From assembly GCF_921293095.1 (NCBI RefSeq), contig NC_060253.1, forward strand, positions 76,111,992 to 76,175,991: a stretch of 64,000 nucleotides of DNA, in the 5' to 3' direction. Position numbers and translations under genes: made by a program. This stretch comes from Ischnura elegans (Eukaryota > Arthropoda > Insecta > Odonata > Coenagrionidae). The stretch's first letter is position 1; each line of letters begins with the position of its first letter. The notes below the pieces were generated by a model, which was not told the DNA's origin, did no database searches, and saw only the letters and a list, made by a program, of their open reading frames with translations. Of the stretch, positions 1-10,690 are shown piece by piece.

Positions 1-757
1 CCCTGCCGGAGTTCACATACCACTCAATTGCGGAACAACTAGAAGAGATAGAGACTTGCGGTTTTCTTTATTGTATTTAGAAGACGTGTATACACATTAA
101 GGAAGGACATAAATAGTAATATGTCCTCAGGTGATCGAGAAAATCAAGTTGGACTTTGGTCAATTATAACTTGCCTCCAAGCTAAAACATAAGAATTTTT
201 AAACCGTCTATCTGTGGCTACACTTTTCTTCCACAACCACCTTGAGACCCACAGTTCTATGTGAATTCGCTTGGCCTAAAATGTCTCTACCCTGGAGTAC
301 TGCAGGCCCAAAACGGCGACAAAGGACGTGATTCGGGCCAATTCGAATTTCTTACTTCCCCTCACCCCGCACCGCCCTCCCAACTACGGCAACGTCGCAG
401 AAAGTGGAATGGGGAGTGATACCTCGCGCCCGCCCGTATCGCCGACGCGCCGAGACGAAGCGAGTATCTGGTTACCTATCGTTTTAAGGTGAGGGGGGGC
501 GAGGTCGAAGAAAAGCGAATGAAATTCGCTTGGCCTTCCCCGAGTTGCGGGGTGTAAGGGCATGAGAAGCGGAGAGGAACATTCCCCTCAGCTGTCTAGC
601 CCGCCCTCCCACCTGTGTTTGAGGTGCGACTGCCGTGACTTCTCAGCTTCTTCGCTTTTCTCCACCTATCGTGAGGATCCTGTAAAAGAGAGCAGTCGTG
701 TCTGTCAGTTGAAATCTGCTGTTTCAGTGGTTGTGTCTCTGAAAGCGAGCTGAAGAT
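1..757. other. unassigned non-coding stretch
   Basis: No coding homology is visible. The stretch contains a short imperfect hairpin near 102-130 (AGGACATA and TATGTCCT arms). A 13-base word, AATTCGCTTGGCC, occurs at 264-276 and again at 523-535. Bases 340-620 are GC-rich and include the string GTGGAATGGGGAGTG, which recurs near 3531-3546 in a similar purine-rich setting. This hints that the two flanks belong to one repeat family. Nothing more can be supported. Confidence 0.4.
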
Positions 758-816
758 ATGGCGAAACGAAAGGATAAGGGTTACAGGAAAAAGAGAAGGA
801 CTATCGCAATACGGAA
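758..816 (+). CDS. candidate short basic first exon
   Basis: An ATG at 758 opens a 20-codon frame very rich in Lys and Arg (begins MAKRKDKGYRKKRR). The frame reads into a near-perfect 5' splice site, GTAAGT at 817-822, and without splicing stops at 818-820. A basic short first exon followed by a consensus donor would fit the start of a transposon or host nuclear protein. I cannot find a matching downstream exon, so this may be chance. No function is assigned. Confidence 0.2.
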
Positions 817-822
817 GTAAGT

Positions 823-3038
823 CACCGTATTATCCTGCATCCTCTTTACCTGCACAATTTCCCCTTTAACAAAAATAAAACTTAGAGACGGTAACATTTT
901 TTGGCGGAAAATGCTGCTAAGTAATTGCTGAATTTGTTCAAATAGGCAATAATTGATGATTATACAATGTTACCTATTATAGTTAGCTGTTTAGCAGGTC
1001 AGGTTTCATTGGATACCCTCCTGATAATCCTGTCTCGTGCATTATCTTCATCCCCACGTACTCTTGTCTCCTATTCTAAATCAACCGTCCTTTTCTTCCG
1101 TTTTCTATCTCAGTGATATCCACATGATCCAGCCAGCTTTACTTCCTTGTTTTGGTTGTCTTCATCAGTCATCTATTTTACTCCTGTGGTATCGCTTAAT
1201 ATCTCTCTCGTCTTTCCAACTGAAATTTAACTTTCTGCTCCACACCCACATAACCCACAAATTCCTTCTTAATTTTTATCTATATGTGCTAAACAATACT
1301 CAGATGATTTGTAACCATTCCGGCTATTTTTTTTATTTATAGAATAGTTAGTCATCTTTTCCTACGTTATAATCGCTCAATTTTTTACATTCCCTCATAC
1401 CATCATTTCCTGATCTTATAATTTCTCTTCAAAATTCACTGTTTAGTTAAAATATATCTTTTTCCCTCTCTTTTATTTTTTTACATTCCCTTCTTTCTTG
1501 TATTTTACCCATCATGTCTAAATCCATGCTTCGGTTGCTTCTCTCGTCTTCCATTCCGATACCTAGCGTCTTCCTTGGTTTTTTCCCAGTGCCCGTTCAC
1601 ATTGATGCGGTAAATACATCTTTCATTGCCTGTCTCCATTTATTTACAACTTCTACATAGTCAAACCTTTAGCTTAAAAGTTCATCTTCACCATATTATC
1701 TCTCTTAATTCTCTTTAGTCACATCTCATATTCCTCAAATAATAACACACAATCACTAAATCTATCATCGTTCGGAAGCCACATAAAACTAATTCTGCTC
1801 ACTTATTCCAATGGCTCAAAGCAAAATGGCCACATCCATATCTTTTGTTCTTTGATAAACTTTCTATTTTATCGAACATTTCCTCCACTTCTTCTCCTCT
1901 ACTGCCACTACCTGGCGTGTTCATGCATCTGGATGACAAGTAGCTTTTTAGTAAGTAAGTCTATTGAAATGTCTATCACTATATCCATTTCCTATAATAC
2001 TTTATCAATACAAGCCTTCGTTTTTTATCATGATTCGCACTCATTGTCCTACTCTTTTATTCACATAGCCGTTATATTCATTATCTCCACATTCCTCTTC
2101 CTTCAGTCCCGTATTGAGTTTTGGAAACTCTCTTCGCACCTCATTGCAACTCTGTTCCTACCGTAAATCATATGGTGGGACGATTCCGGACAGTTTTGTA
2201 TCCAAAGAATTCCTGTTTCATCTATCGCTGTTTTTCTAAAGCTACTTTTGTCTTGGATCTTCACTGCGGGGTTTTTCCGTTGCCTGTCGTCGCATCCCCA
2301 TGCTGCTGACCTGTGTACAGCTCATCCATGTTGAGGTCAATGAAAAATCAATGTTATTTCCGGCGACGCAAACTTATTTAAAAGAAAACTGCATAAAGAC
2401 CTCAAGAAATCTTCAAACAATGCTCTCATATAAGTTACTCTGCGCGACCTTGCCGAAAACCTATTTGAAACTCTACCTAAATGTAAAACTTCGTCGAAAA
2501 ACAGTATCCGCCATTTTGTTACTGCACGGTAAGAATTTATGGGCTGTATTCTTTAAGATTACGGAAAATTAAAGAAAAAACACCATGCTAACAGATTATG
2601 TGGTTTTTTATTCGGCAAGAATCCACCCATAACTTCACCATTCACTTACTTTGGAAGATTTTCAGAGAAAATTGAAGACGGGCGTTTTTATGGAAATTTG
2701 CTCACGTTTGAGCCTCTGTATCTCAGTAACGGGTAGGATCTATGTCAAATGAAGTACATATCAATAAATTTCAATCATTTTTTAGTATACCTGCGAAGTT
2801 TCAAGTTTATAACTCAAAAAAAGCCATTTTGTAATTTTGTCCGGCTTTTTCCGATTTCCGCCCACTGTGCGATGGCACAAACAAGGCACGAGAAAGTAGA
2901 AAATTATTTCACCTTACCTTTATTTTTCGGTATTTTCTTTGCCCGTTGAGTCTGCTTTCGATGCTTGAAACTCCTTTTCAAGCTCTTCTGTAACAAATGT
3001 AAAAATATAAAATATATGTGCCTCGCCGATTAAATCGT
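823..3038. other. AT-rich non-coding stretch
   Basis: T/C-rich, low-complexity sequence from about 1000 to 2600 gives several open frames, but their composition is that of pyrimidine-rich intron-like DNA and no domain is recognisable. Around 2640-2960 there is a more complex segment that looks repeat-derived, but I cannot assign a family. Confidence 0.4.
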
Positions 3039-3239
3039 TTAAACAGCGCGCTTAGAATCCGTGTTGAGATTTGACATTTCATCGTACGCAATGTACATAT
3101 CAGAAGAACACATAACACTGGATACGTACCTTGCTTCGATGTTTTCCTCCGAGTAAGATTCTGCGCATTGTAGACTTTTCTTTTTCACGTATCCTCTACG
3201 ATATCTTGTTTTTCTGTAATGCTTCTTACATTCCTCCAT
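3039..3239 (-). CDS. candidate basic short ORF, unrecognised
   Basis: Minus-strand frame of 66 codons starting with a Lys/Arg/Tyr-rich segment (KKHYRKTRYRRGYVKKK). After codon 37 there is a plausible donor (AAG|GTACGT). Downstream on the same strand, near 2949-3010, lies an acceptor-like TTGTTACAG and a donor-like AAAG|GTAAGG. Joining them in phase gives an early stop, so the exon model is weak. Its basic composition resembles the candidate exon at 758, which points towards it on the other strand. Could be a decayed transposon gene or chance. Confidence 0.18.
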   Translation of the reverse strand: MEECKKHYRKTRYRRGYVKKKSLQCAESYSEENIEARYVSSVMCSSDMYIAYDEMSNLNTDSKRAV

Positions 3240-3894
3240 ATTACCGTCCTTCCCACACGCTGGAGATCACGGGCACGAACACTGTTCCTCGATAGCTCTC
3301 ATCGAAAAACTAAAAGCGACCCGCCTCTGAAAAAGTGTTCCAGTGATTCCGCCGACTGTTGCACACGGCCCCCTTGGCTTGAGAAACAAAATACAAAGCT
3401 AATAATGTTTGCGAAGGCTGGTGAAAGGCTGACGTTCAGTGGGCGCAGACGATACTTGATACCTGGGGAGAGAGGTTTTCCCCCACCTCCCAGCCTTCGG
3501 GCGCTCTGTCTTGGGAGGCGAGAGAATAAGGTGGAATGGGGAGTGGAGGGGAAAGACACGGGAGAGAAAGGCTAGTCGAGATTCTTATCGAGCGTAGAAC
3601 GAAAAATGCCGTGCATGGCCTCATGATTATTGAATTTGTAGCTTTTCGTCAGTAACTGAGTACATGATGGTAGTTTCTTATGGTATATAAAGGGTAATAG
3701 ATTGAATTTGTCGAACAAAAAAACCTAATCGGTTCATGGGATGCCAAGATATCTGTTCAAAAAACCCTAATATTGATCAAGTTTAACATTTAATTGATAT
3801 AATTGTAAGCCATGTACAACATATTCGTTAGACAGAAGCACAGGTTCACCTTTTTCAAATATTTTATCAAAAATCGGCGGTATAGTCTGTTTTT
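3240..3894. other. unassigned non-coding stretch
   Basis: Contains the second GTGGAATGGGGAGTG string and a purine-rich tract at 3500-3575, then AT-rich sequence. No coding homology seen. Confidence 0.3.
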
Positions 3895-4530
3895 CTGTTT
3901 GGATGAAGACAATAACAGATAGCCTCTGCAGGGGTGTATTCAGGCGGCGCGACCAACCCCCTTAAGGTAATGTTTCGAAGGGTCATAGCCAACAAATGGC
4001 AATATTCGTGGGATGAGACTGATGACAGTAAGCTCCGGGCTTTAAAAGCGGTAGTATCAGCATGGTCCTCTTCCATCAGGAGTAACCAGAGAGAAGAAGT
4101 GGTAATCACACGCCTGAGGATAGGACACACTGCCTCCACACACTCATCCTCTTTACAGAAGAGAAGAACCCACCTTGGTGTGAAGAATGCGATTCACATT
4201 TGAGTGTGACACACATAATGACGGAGTGCGATAAATATCATTCCCTTAACACTAGCACAAAGGGAGAGGTACCTTAAATCACACCCTCGGTGATTCTTTG
4301 GAGCTTTTTTGACGAGTAATTTCCTTTTTAAAGTAAATAAACGTTTTTTTTTTACAAAATGTAAATTAATTTCAACAGATGCAAGTATATTTTTTATTTT
4401 AAATGCTAACACCCTTAATAATCTTTCATTAAACGCTCAAAATTTGTTTTACATAAGGACGGTTGTTCTGAAAAATGACCTGTGCTGTCGGTGCATCCCA
4501 AAAAACAAACGAACTACAGTCCGGCCGCCG
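3895..4530 (+). mobile_element. 5'-truncated I-type LINE copy (3' end)
   Basis: The frame at 3934-4203 encodes the C-terminal end of an ORF2 closely related to the full-length element downstream. Shared words include VSAWSSSIRSNQREEV and TRLRIGHT. After a frameshift near 4180 comes a cysteine/histidine motif (C-x2-C then H-x4-C) like the one at 10075-10125. The 3' untranslated region ends with a variant of the conserved 3' box at 4471-4500 (AAAATGACCTGTGCTGTCGG). Everything 5' of the RNase H tail is missing, as expected from incomplete reverse transcription. Confidence 0.8.
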
Positions 4531-4674
4531 AGAGTTGCCCGTTGACAGCTCAGAAGAAGGGGCGGGGAACCCTTCGCCAAAACGGTTTGCAGCCAATCGC
4601 TGTCCCCCAAACGCACCTCACACCCTCGCCTAGTCATGAAACGTTGTCACATGCTAATGAATCACCGAAACAAG

Positions 4675-4686
4675 CCTGAATCACCA
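4675..4686 (+). repeat. target-site duplication, left copy
   Basis: CCTGAATCACCA is found immediately before the I-type LINE and again at 10404-10415 immediately after its 3' tail. The flanking bases differ (G versus C before, C versus A after), so the repeat is exactly 12 bp. This length is in the normal range for LINE integration. Confidence 0.88.
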
Positions 4687-5289
4687 CCCCGCACGGGGGG
4701 AAGAGAGTAATCTCTTCCTTTGGGGAGTCGCGCCCCCACGGACCCGAGCCCACCGGGGAGACAACCTCGTCAAAAAACCCTTCGTACGCTAGGATAGCGT
4801 CCAGACAGCATGTGACTCTGCTGTGCTGAGTAGCCGAAACATCTGGCGTCCAGATTCACCCACGTGTTTGCCGTGCGTGGAGACCCGTACAAGGGGGAGA
4901 AGGGGATCCTGGTGGGTGAGTTCTCCGGCACCCAGCTGGGCGTGGGAAACCCGGTATGGGCCGGAGTTCAACACCCCACTTCGGCCCTGGATTCCCCGAA
5001 AAACGGGCGGCCGAGAAGAGCCCAGCTCGGTCAATCGGCTCCTGGCGGCTGGGGAGCTTGGCGGTTCCTTCCGAGCGTACGCCAGGACGGGTTAGTGCTG
5101 GAGATATGGGGGTCTCCGTAGGGCGGCCGAAGGTGCGTGGGTTCGGAGGGCCCCCGCGCTGGAGGTTCTAACCCAAAAGAGATCCCCTATCAAAGGTTCC
5201 TATATCCCTCGGGTAGCCCTGGCGATCACACCGGATCTCGGTGTGGCGTCCCGAATGTGTGGCTCCGTGGTGGGTGGGGAGCCCAGGGG
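4687..5289 (+). promoter_or_regulatory. 5' untranslated region of the I-type LINE
   Basis: About 600 bp of GC-rich sequence between the element's first base after the target-site duplication and the chosen ORF1 start. It contains short open frames and an in-frame upstream ATG at 5137 that would add 51 residues to ORF1. LINEs of this group carry an internal promoter in this region; no specific promoter motif can be pointed to here. Confidence 0.55.
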
Positions 5290-6489
5290 ATGAATTTCTG
5301 TTTTGAGTCCATGGATAACAACTTTCTTCCTCCAACGAAAAGATCCCGTCCGGAAGTGGGCGGGGGAGAAAGTAAGTCTACCGCATGTCGGAAATTCCTT
5401 GTTATGAGATGTGCTAATGATGGTGAGACCCTGACAAAGGTATCTCCCTTTCTAATAAGACGAGTTCTGTCGGCAGCGATACCCGGTGACTTAGAATCGG
5501 CCAAAAAATTAAGGGATGGATCACTGTTAATTAAAACCAGCAACGAAACACAAAGCGAAAAGTTATTGAAAATGACAAAATTTAACGAAATACCCGTTAA
5601 GGTCCAGGTGCACCAAACACTCAATACATGTCGGGGAGTCATTTCGCATTACGACCTACTCTACGTCTCTGAAGATGAGATAAAGAGTGAGATGGCGTCT
5701 CAGGGTGTAATAGACTGCCGCCGTCTAAAGACAAAGAGAAACGGTGAGCTGACCAACAGCACGTCCGTCATCCTCACTTTCTGTCGTGACAAACTTCCTG
5801 ACAAGGTCTATGTGGGATACGAATCTGTTTCCGTAAGGCCATTCATTCCTAGCCCCATGCGGTGTTTTCAATGCCAGCGTTTCGGCCACATCGCTACCAG
5901 ATGTGAGGGCAAGGCCACCTGCCCGCGCTGTGGCAAAGATAAACACGAAGGTGACGCGTGCACCTCTGCACCAACCTGTGTGAATTGCGAGGTATCACAT
6001 CCGGTTTATTCTCGAGATTGCCCCAAGATGAGAGAAGAGAAAAAAATAATAAAGATAAAGACCGTGGAAAAGCTGCCATATCAAGAAGCACGAAAGAAAT
6101 ACAGAACACTCATCGCGCCTACGTTCTCCCGTTCGTATGCTGCCGTAGTAGATAGTGAAAAAAATAACAATACAGATACGCAAGAGAAAAATAAGGAAGA
6201 ACATACTATTAAGAATGCAAAGCAAGTCAAGCCGGATAAGGCTACCAAGCCGGCAACGAAGAAGGGCACACCGCCGGAAAAAAACGATGCTAGTCAGGGC
6301 TCTTCAAAGAAGAACCCAACCACAACACCCACCGTGGCCACGCAAAGCAGGCGTGGAAAATCTCAGTCCCCGGGTCCATCTGGTTCGCCTACGCGTAGCC
6401 AACCAGAGTCTATGGAAGAAGACGAATATATTTCCGAGTCAGAAATCATCCGGGCGAAGGCTAAGGAGAGAAGACGCATTAAGCGTTGA
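5290..6489 (+). CDS. I-type LINE ORF1 (gag-like nucleic-acid-binding protein)
   Basis: Open frame of about 400 residues with no lesion. ORF1 proteins of this class bind element RNA and form the ribonucleoprotein used for transposition. Three cysteine-histidine knuckles follow one another: CFQCQRFGHIATRC, CPRCGKDKHEGDAC and CVNCEVSHPVYSRDC (roughly residues 195-245). Before them is a region like the RNA-recognition-type domain seen in arthropod ORF1 proteins. The tail is Lys/Pro/Ser-rich and ends in a basic stretch (KAKERRRIKR). I chose ATG 5290; 5311 (start MDNNFLPPTKR) and the upstream in-frame 5137 are also possible. ORF2 follows 63 bp downstream. Confidence 0.85.
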   Translation: MNFCFESMDNNFLPPTKRSRPEVGGGESKSTACRKFLVMRCANDGETLTKVSPFLIRRVLSAAIPGDLESAKKLRDGSLLIKTSNETQSEKLLKMTKFNEIPVKVQVHQTLNTCRGVISHYDLLYVSEDEIKSEMASQGVIDCRRLKTKRNGELTNSTSVILTFCRDKLPDKVYVGYESVSVRPFIPSPMRCFQCQRFGHIATRCEGKATCPRCGKDKHEGDACTSAPTCVNCEVSHPVYSRDCPKMREEKKIIKIKTVEKLPYQEARKKYRTLIAPTFSRSYAAVVDSEKNNNTDTQEKNKEEHTIKNAKQVKPDKATKPATKKGTPPEKNDASQGSSKKNPTTTPTVATQSRRGKSQSPGPSGSPTRSQPESMEEDEYISESEIIRAKAKERRRIKR

Positions 6490-6552
6490 CTCTCGCTCTG
6501 GCAGTTTTAAATTAATTTATCTATTTATTTATTTAATTTTTATCAATTTTTA

Positions 6553-9500
6553 ATGGCTTTTATCATACAGTGGAACTGTAACGGTTTTTATCGGCATAAG
6601 GAGGAGCTAGACATTTTAATCAGAGATTTTAACCCGTCCTGTATATGTCTGCAGGAAACACGTTTTAAGGACACGGACAAGGGATTTTTAAAACATTTTA
6701 ACGCTTTTAGATTGGACGATACCAGCGGCCAACGAGCCCATGGTGGAGTTTCGGTTTTTGTCCGGGAGGCTCTTTACACCTCCCGAATAAATCTTAACAC
6801 ACCGTTCCAAGCGGTAGCGGTGACGGTGCACGCTCCCGAGGCGATAACGGTGTGCAACGTTTACCTGCCGGAGGGTGCACCTGTCACCCGTATTAATCTA
6901 GAATCCCTTGTTCATCAGCTACCTCAGCCTTTTATTTTACTCGGAGATTTCAATGCTCACGATCGTCTATGGGGAAGCACCCGGAACAGTGCAACCGTAG
7001 GGGACGTATTTTATCAAGTTTTATTAGTGATTTTAACCTAATTTTGCTCAATAACGGCGAGAAAACCCGTTTTAACTCTTATAGCGGCGATTCCTCCTCC
7101 ATTGACTTGGGTATTGTATCGACTAGTTTGGTCAATAAACTCAAACTCTCTGTGCATAAGGATCTTAGTGGGAGCGATCACTTTCCCCTTTTAATCAAAA
7201 GGGAGCAAAATTTAAACCCCGATTTTATTAGACCAGGCTGTTGGATTGTCCGGAAAGCTGATTGGCATCTTTTTAACTCAAATTTTAACTACGTGTGGGA
7301 TAAAAACAACGACTGTGTAACAAACGTAAATCTTTTGACATCCAGCATCATTCAAGCCGCCGAAATTAGCATACCACGATCTCGAAGCATCCTTCCAAGA
7401 AATGCTGTGCCATGGTGGAATGAAACCTGCGCAGAAGCCATTAAAAAACGTAAGAAAGCTCTCCGAATTTTCAACAAGTATCCTACAGCAAATAATCTCT
7501 CCGCTTTTCGGCGACTAAGAGCGAAAGCGCGTCAGGTAATAAAGGACGCAAAGAGGATTTCTTGGATGAATTTTGTCTCCGGTGTCAACCACAGGACTCC
7601 ACTTGCACAGGTATGGCGTAAGGTGAGGAGCATATCGGGTAGCAGCCAGCATCTAGGTATATCTTTCCTAGAAGTCGAAGGAAAGGTTATCACTTCTCCA
7701 GCTGCGATAGGGAACGTATTCGCCCAATTACTCGCCAAAGTGAGCAGCGACGAATGCTATGAACCTTCTTTTGCGATCCTCAAGAAAAGGCTCGAGAACG
7801 TCCCTATATCCTTTATGGAGCCTAAAACAACGGCAGACTACAATATGCCATTTACCATTTGGGAGCTGAAATCTGCCATCCAAGACTCCCACGACACGTC
7901 CCCAGGCCCCGACGAGATCCACAATGCCTTCCTCCGAAATCTATCGGAATCGGCGTTGCTGGAAATCCTTGAAACTTTTAATCAGCTCTGGGCCAATGGG
8001 GATTTTCCTCCGTCCTGGCGGGAGTCCGTCATTGTTCCCATCCCAAAACATGGAAAAGACCGAGCTGATCCGAATTCTTACCGGCCGATTTCTCTCACCA
8101 GCTGCCTGTGCAAGTTAATGGAGCGAATGGTAAATCGACGTCTCATTTGGTGGCTGGAGCGTCGAAAACTCCTCTCTATGATACAATGCGGATTCAGACA
8201 GAACCGTTCCACAATGGACCACTTGGTTAGAATTGAAAATTTCATCCAAGAAGCCTTCCTTCTCCGCCAACACGTAGTCGGTGTATTTTTCGACTTAGAG
8301 AAGGCTTACGACCGGGTCTGGCGACGTAAGATTCTACGCGTATTACGCGAGTGGGGTTTTAGAGGCTGTTTGCCCATTTTTATACAAAATTTTTTAACCA
8401 ACCGTGTTTTTAAAGTAAGGACGGGACAGTTGTTGTCAAATTTTTACCCTCTTGACAACGGAGTTCCCCAAGGCTCCGTTCTGAGCGTGACGTTGTTCGC
8501 TATTGCGATCAACGACATAGCTCACTGCATCAAGGAGCCAGTGTTAGGGTCACTGTTTGTGGATGATCTCGCGATTTTCTGCAGATCATCTAGGGTCGTG
8601 AATGCATCGCGTATGGCGCAACTCACCATCAATAAACTTCACAAATGGACCCAAAATAACGGCTTCCTTTTCTCCTTGGAGAAAACAAAGTGCGTTCACC
8701 TTTCTCGCACTCGGGGCGTCCATGTAAATCCCACGTTACACCTAGGTGGTAGAAACCTCCCATTTGTGGAATCAGTCCGTTTTCTGGGGATGACCCTCGA
8801 CCACAAACTCAACTGGAAGGAGCACATTAATTCTGTCAAGGTAAACTGTTTGAAGTCTTTGAACATTTTAAAGTTTTTAAGCCACGCATCTTGGGGAGCA
8901 GACCGCACCACCTTAATTTTACTTTACCGCACACTGGTGCGGTCGAAATTAGACTACGGCTCATTCGTGTATGCGTCCGCTCGCGAGACGTATTTGAAAG
9001 CACTTAATTCAGTGCACAACGCAGGTCTGCGACTATGCACTGGGGCGTTTAGGACCAGCCCGATTCCCAGTATATATACCGACGCAGGCGAGCCTCCTCT
9101 ATGCTACCGAAGGACCTGGCTTCTTTGTAGCTACGTTTCCAAAATTTTAGCAATGACGAGTCACCCATGTTATATTTTACTTTTTAAACCCCGTTTTATT
9201 AAAGTTTTTAACCGAAGGACTAAAGCAACCAGACCAGTAAGCGTTCGTTTTAACGATTTTATTCGCGGATGCGAATTCACGCTACCCGAAGTGTATCCTG
9301 TTTCATTCTCGGAACACCCCCCTTGGATCACTCCCACTCCGGTGGTGAATATTCTTTCACGATCTCGACCGAAGTCTTCCACAACTCCCTCGGAGTACCA
9401 GCGTTTGCTTGCCATGTTCCGATGGAATCACCCCAACCTTACCCCCGTTTACACTGACGGTTCGAAAGATAACTCTGCTTGTGCATGTGCAGTGTTCTCC

Positions 9501-10253
9501 CCTATCCACGGGAACATCAGAGCAAAGCTTCACCCGATGTGCAGTGTGTACACGGCGGAGCTTTATGCCATAAGGACAGCTCTAGAAGCCCTAGGTGACC
9601 ACGGCGGCTCCTTTGTCATATGCACTGACTCCAGGAGCTCGCTACAAGCCATCTCTGGCTTCTCACCCGTGCACCCGATCGTGCAAGAAATACACTCTCT
9701 CCTGCTGACCCTTTAGAGAAAGGGTTTGAATATCCATTTTCTGTGGGTACCGGGACATGAGGGGATAGCCGGGAATGAGATAGCAGACGCTATGGCCAAG
9801 GAAGCTCTGAATAACGAAGTTCTTTTCTCAACGCTGGTTCCCCACGAGGACTTACGAGCATCTCTAAGAAACGTGGTATTTGGAAAATGGAGGGAGTCAT
9901 GGAGGATTCTAAATAATAACAAGCTCCGTGGCATCAAGGACATGGTAGCAGCGTGGCCCTCCTCAGCTCGTAGTAATCGGAGAGAGGAAGTAGTACTTAC
10001 ACGATTGAGGATAGGGCACAGCCCCCTGACCCATGCGTATCTCTTTACTGAAGAGAAGGAACCTCCCCAATGTGGGGATTGTAAATGTCCATTAAGTATT
10101 AGACACATCATGCTAGATTGTGTTAAGTACCGCGAAGCGCGAAGACGAAATAATCTAGGGGGAGACCTAAAAACCCTTTTAGAAGACCACCCTACCAACT
10201 TAATCTGTACATTTCGGTTTCTCAGAGAAATAAACATTTTTAATAAAGTCTAA
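6553..10253 (+). pseudogene. I-type LINE ORF2: endonuclease, reverse transcriptase, RNase H (two lesions)
   Basis: Starts MAFIIQWNCNG, the usual apurinic-like endonuclease start, followed by LQETRF, LLGDFNAH and, in the next frame, SGSDHFPLL. A single-base deletion near 6999-7003 moves the reading frame by one. The reverse transcriptase covers about 7900-8700, with NSYRPISLTS, FFDLEKAYDRVW, NGVPQGSVLS and the catalytic FVDD near 8556. RNase H runs from YTDGSK (about 9450) through TAELYAI and CTDSRSS; an in-frame TAG at 9714-9716 interrupts it just before WVPGHEG and NEIADAMAKEA. The C-terminal C-x2-C...H-x4-C motif lies at about 10075-10125. Apart from the two lesions the protein is complete, so the copy was probably active fairly recently. 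Confidence 0.9.
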
Positions 10254-10403
10254 TTATGTACACTTTCAACGAAGACATCAGATGCAGTAGATTACTTTAT
10301 ACATAACTTTTGTAATTAAATAGCACAGTAGTGGTGCAAAATGACCTTGCCGTCGACGCACCCTAAATCCAAATACTACTACTACTACTACTACTACTAC
10401 TAC
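10254..10403 (+). other. 3' untranslated region with conserved 3' box and (TAC)n tail
   Basis: After the ORF2 stop there is about 90 bp of AT-rich sequence, then the box GGTGCAAAATGACCTTGCCG at about 10333-10352 followed by TCGACGCACCC, then a (TAC/ACT)n run at about 10373-10403. The same box is found at 4471-4500 and 22586-22620. LINE reverse transcriptases recognise the RNA 3' end, so a conserved box here is a likely recognition element; that role is inferred. Confidence 0.75.
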
Positions 10404-10415
10404 CCTGAATCACCA
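10404..10415 (+). repeat. target-site duplication, right copy
   Basis: CCTGAATCACCA, identical to 4675-4686; see the left copy. Confidence 0.88.
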
Positions 10416-10477
10416 AAAAAAAACTTTCCATAGATTGTCTCTTTGCTCTTGCGTGCGTTCCTAGTTCACTGTGCTGT

Positions 10478-10552
10478 AGGTGTTGCTGTGGTGGTGTTGC
10501 TGTGGTGGTGTTGCTGTGGTGGTGTTGCTGTGTGTGGTGGTGTTCTGGATAG
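10478..10552 (+). repeat. GT-rich minisatellite
   Basis: Tandem copies of a unit close to TTGCTGTGGTGGTG, about four to five copies, the last ones degenerate. Reads in frame as a Val/Cys/Trp-rich peptide, which has no meaning as a gene. Confidence 0.8.
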
Positions 10553-10690
10553 TTACTTGTGCTTTTTCCAACTCTTTTCACGAAAACGTCTCAGCGCTTT
10601 CAACGGAAGTATTTCATTAAAGTGGTTAAAGAAGGCTTCGAGTTTCTTTGTTCAGTATAGCATTTCTGATTGATTTCAACTTCTGTCATC

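Larger units (their letters stand above)
4687..10403 (+). mobile_element. full-length I-type non-LTR retrotransposon
   Basis: Layout: GC-rich 5' untranslated region, ORF1 with zinc knuckles, a 63-bp spacer, ORF2 with endonuclease, reverse transcriptase, RNase H and a C-terminal Cys/His motif, a short 3' untranslated region and a (TAC)n tail. Perfect 12-bp target-site duplications flank it, so the 5.7-kb copy is complete. The RNase H after the reverse transcriptase and the trinucleotide tail point to the I group (I, Nimb or a relative) rather than Jockey proper. The ORF2 lesions make this copy non-autonomous. Confidence 0.9.

Noticed and set aside
562..753. 63-codon open frame upstream of the basic mini-exon
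   Set aside because: Low-information composition, no domain, and it ends just before a better-supported ATG; treated as untranslated sequence.
1037..2572. Several open frames of 60-118 codons in the first 2.6 kb
   Set aside because: They follow from T/C-rich composition; no conserved motif and no consistent splice sites.
5226..5642. 138-codon minus-strand frame inside the I-type ORF1
   Set aside because: Antisense shadow of a well-supported zinc-knuckle ORF.
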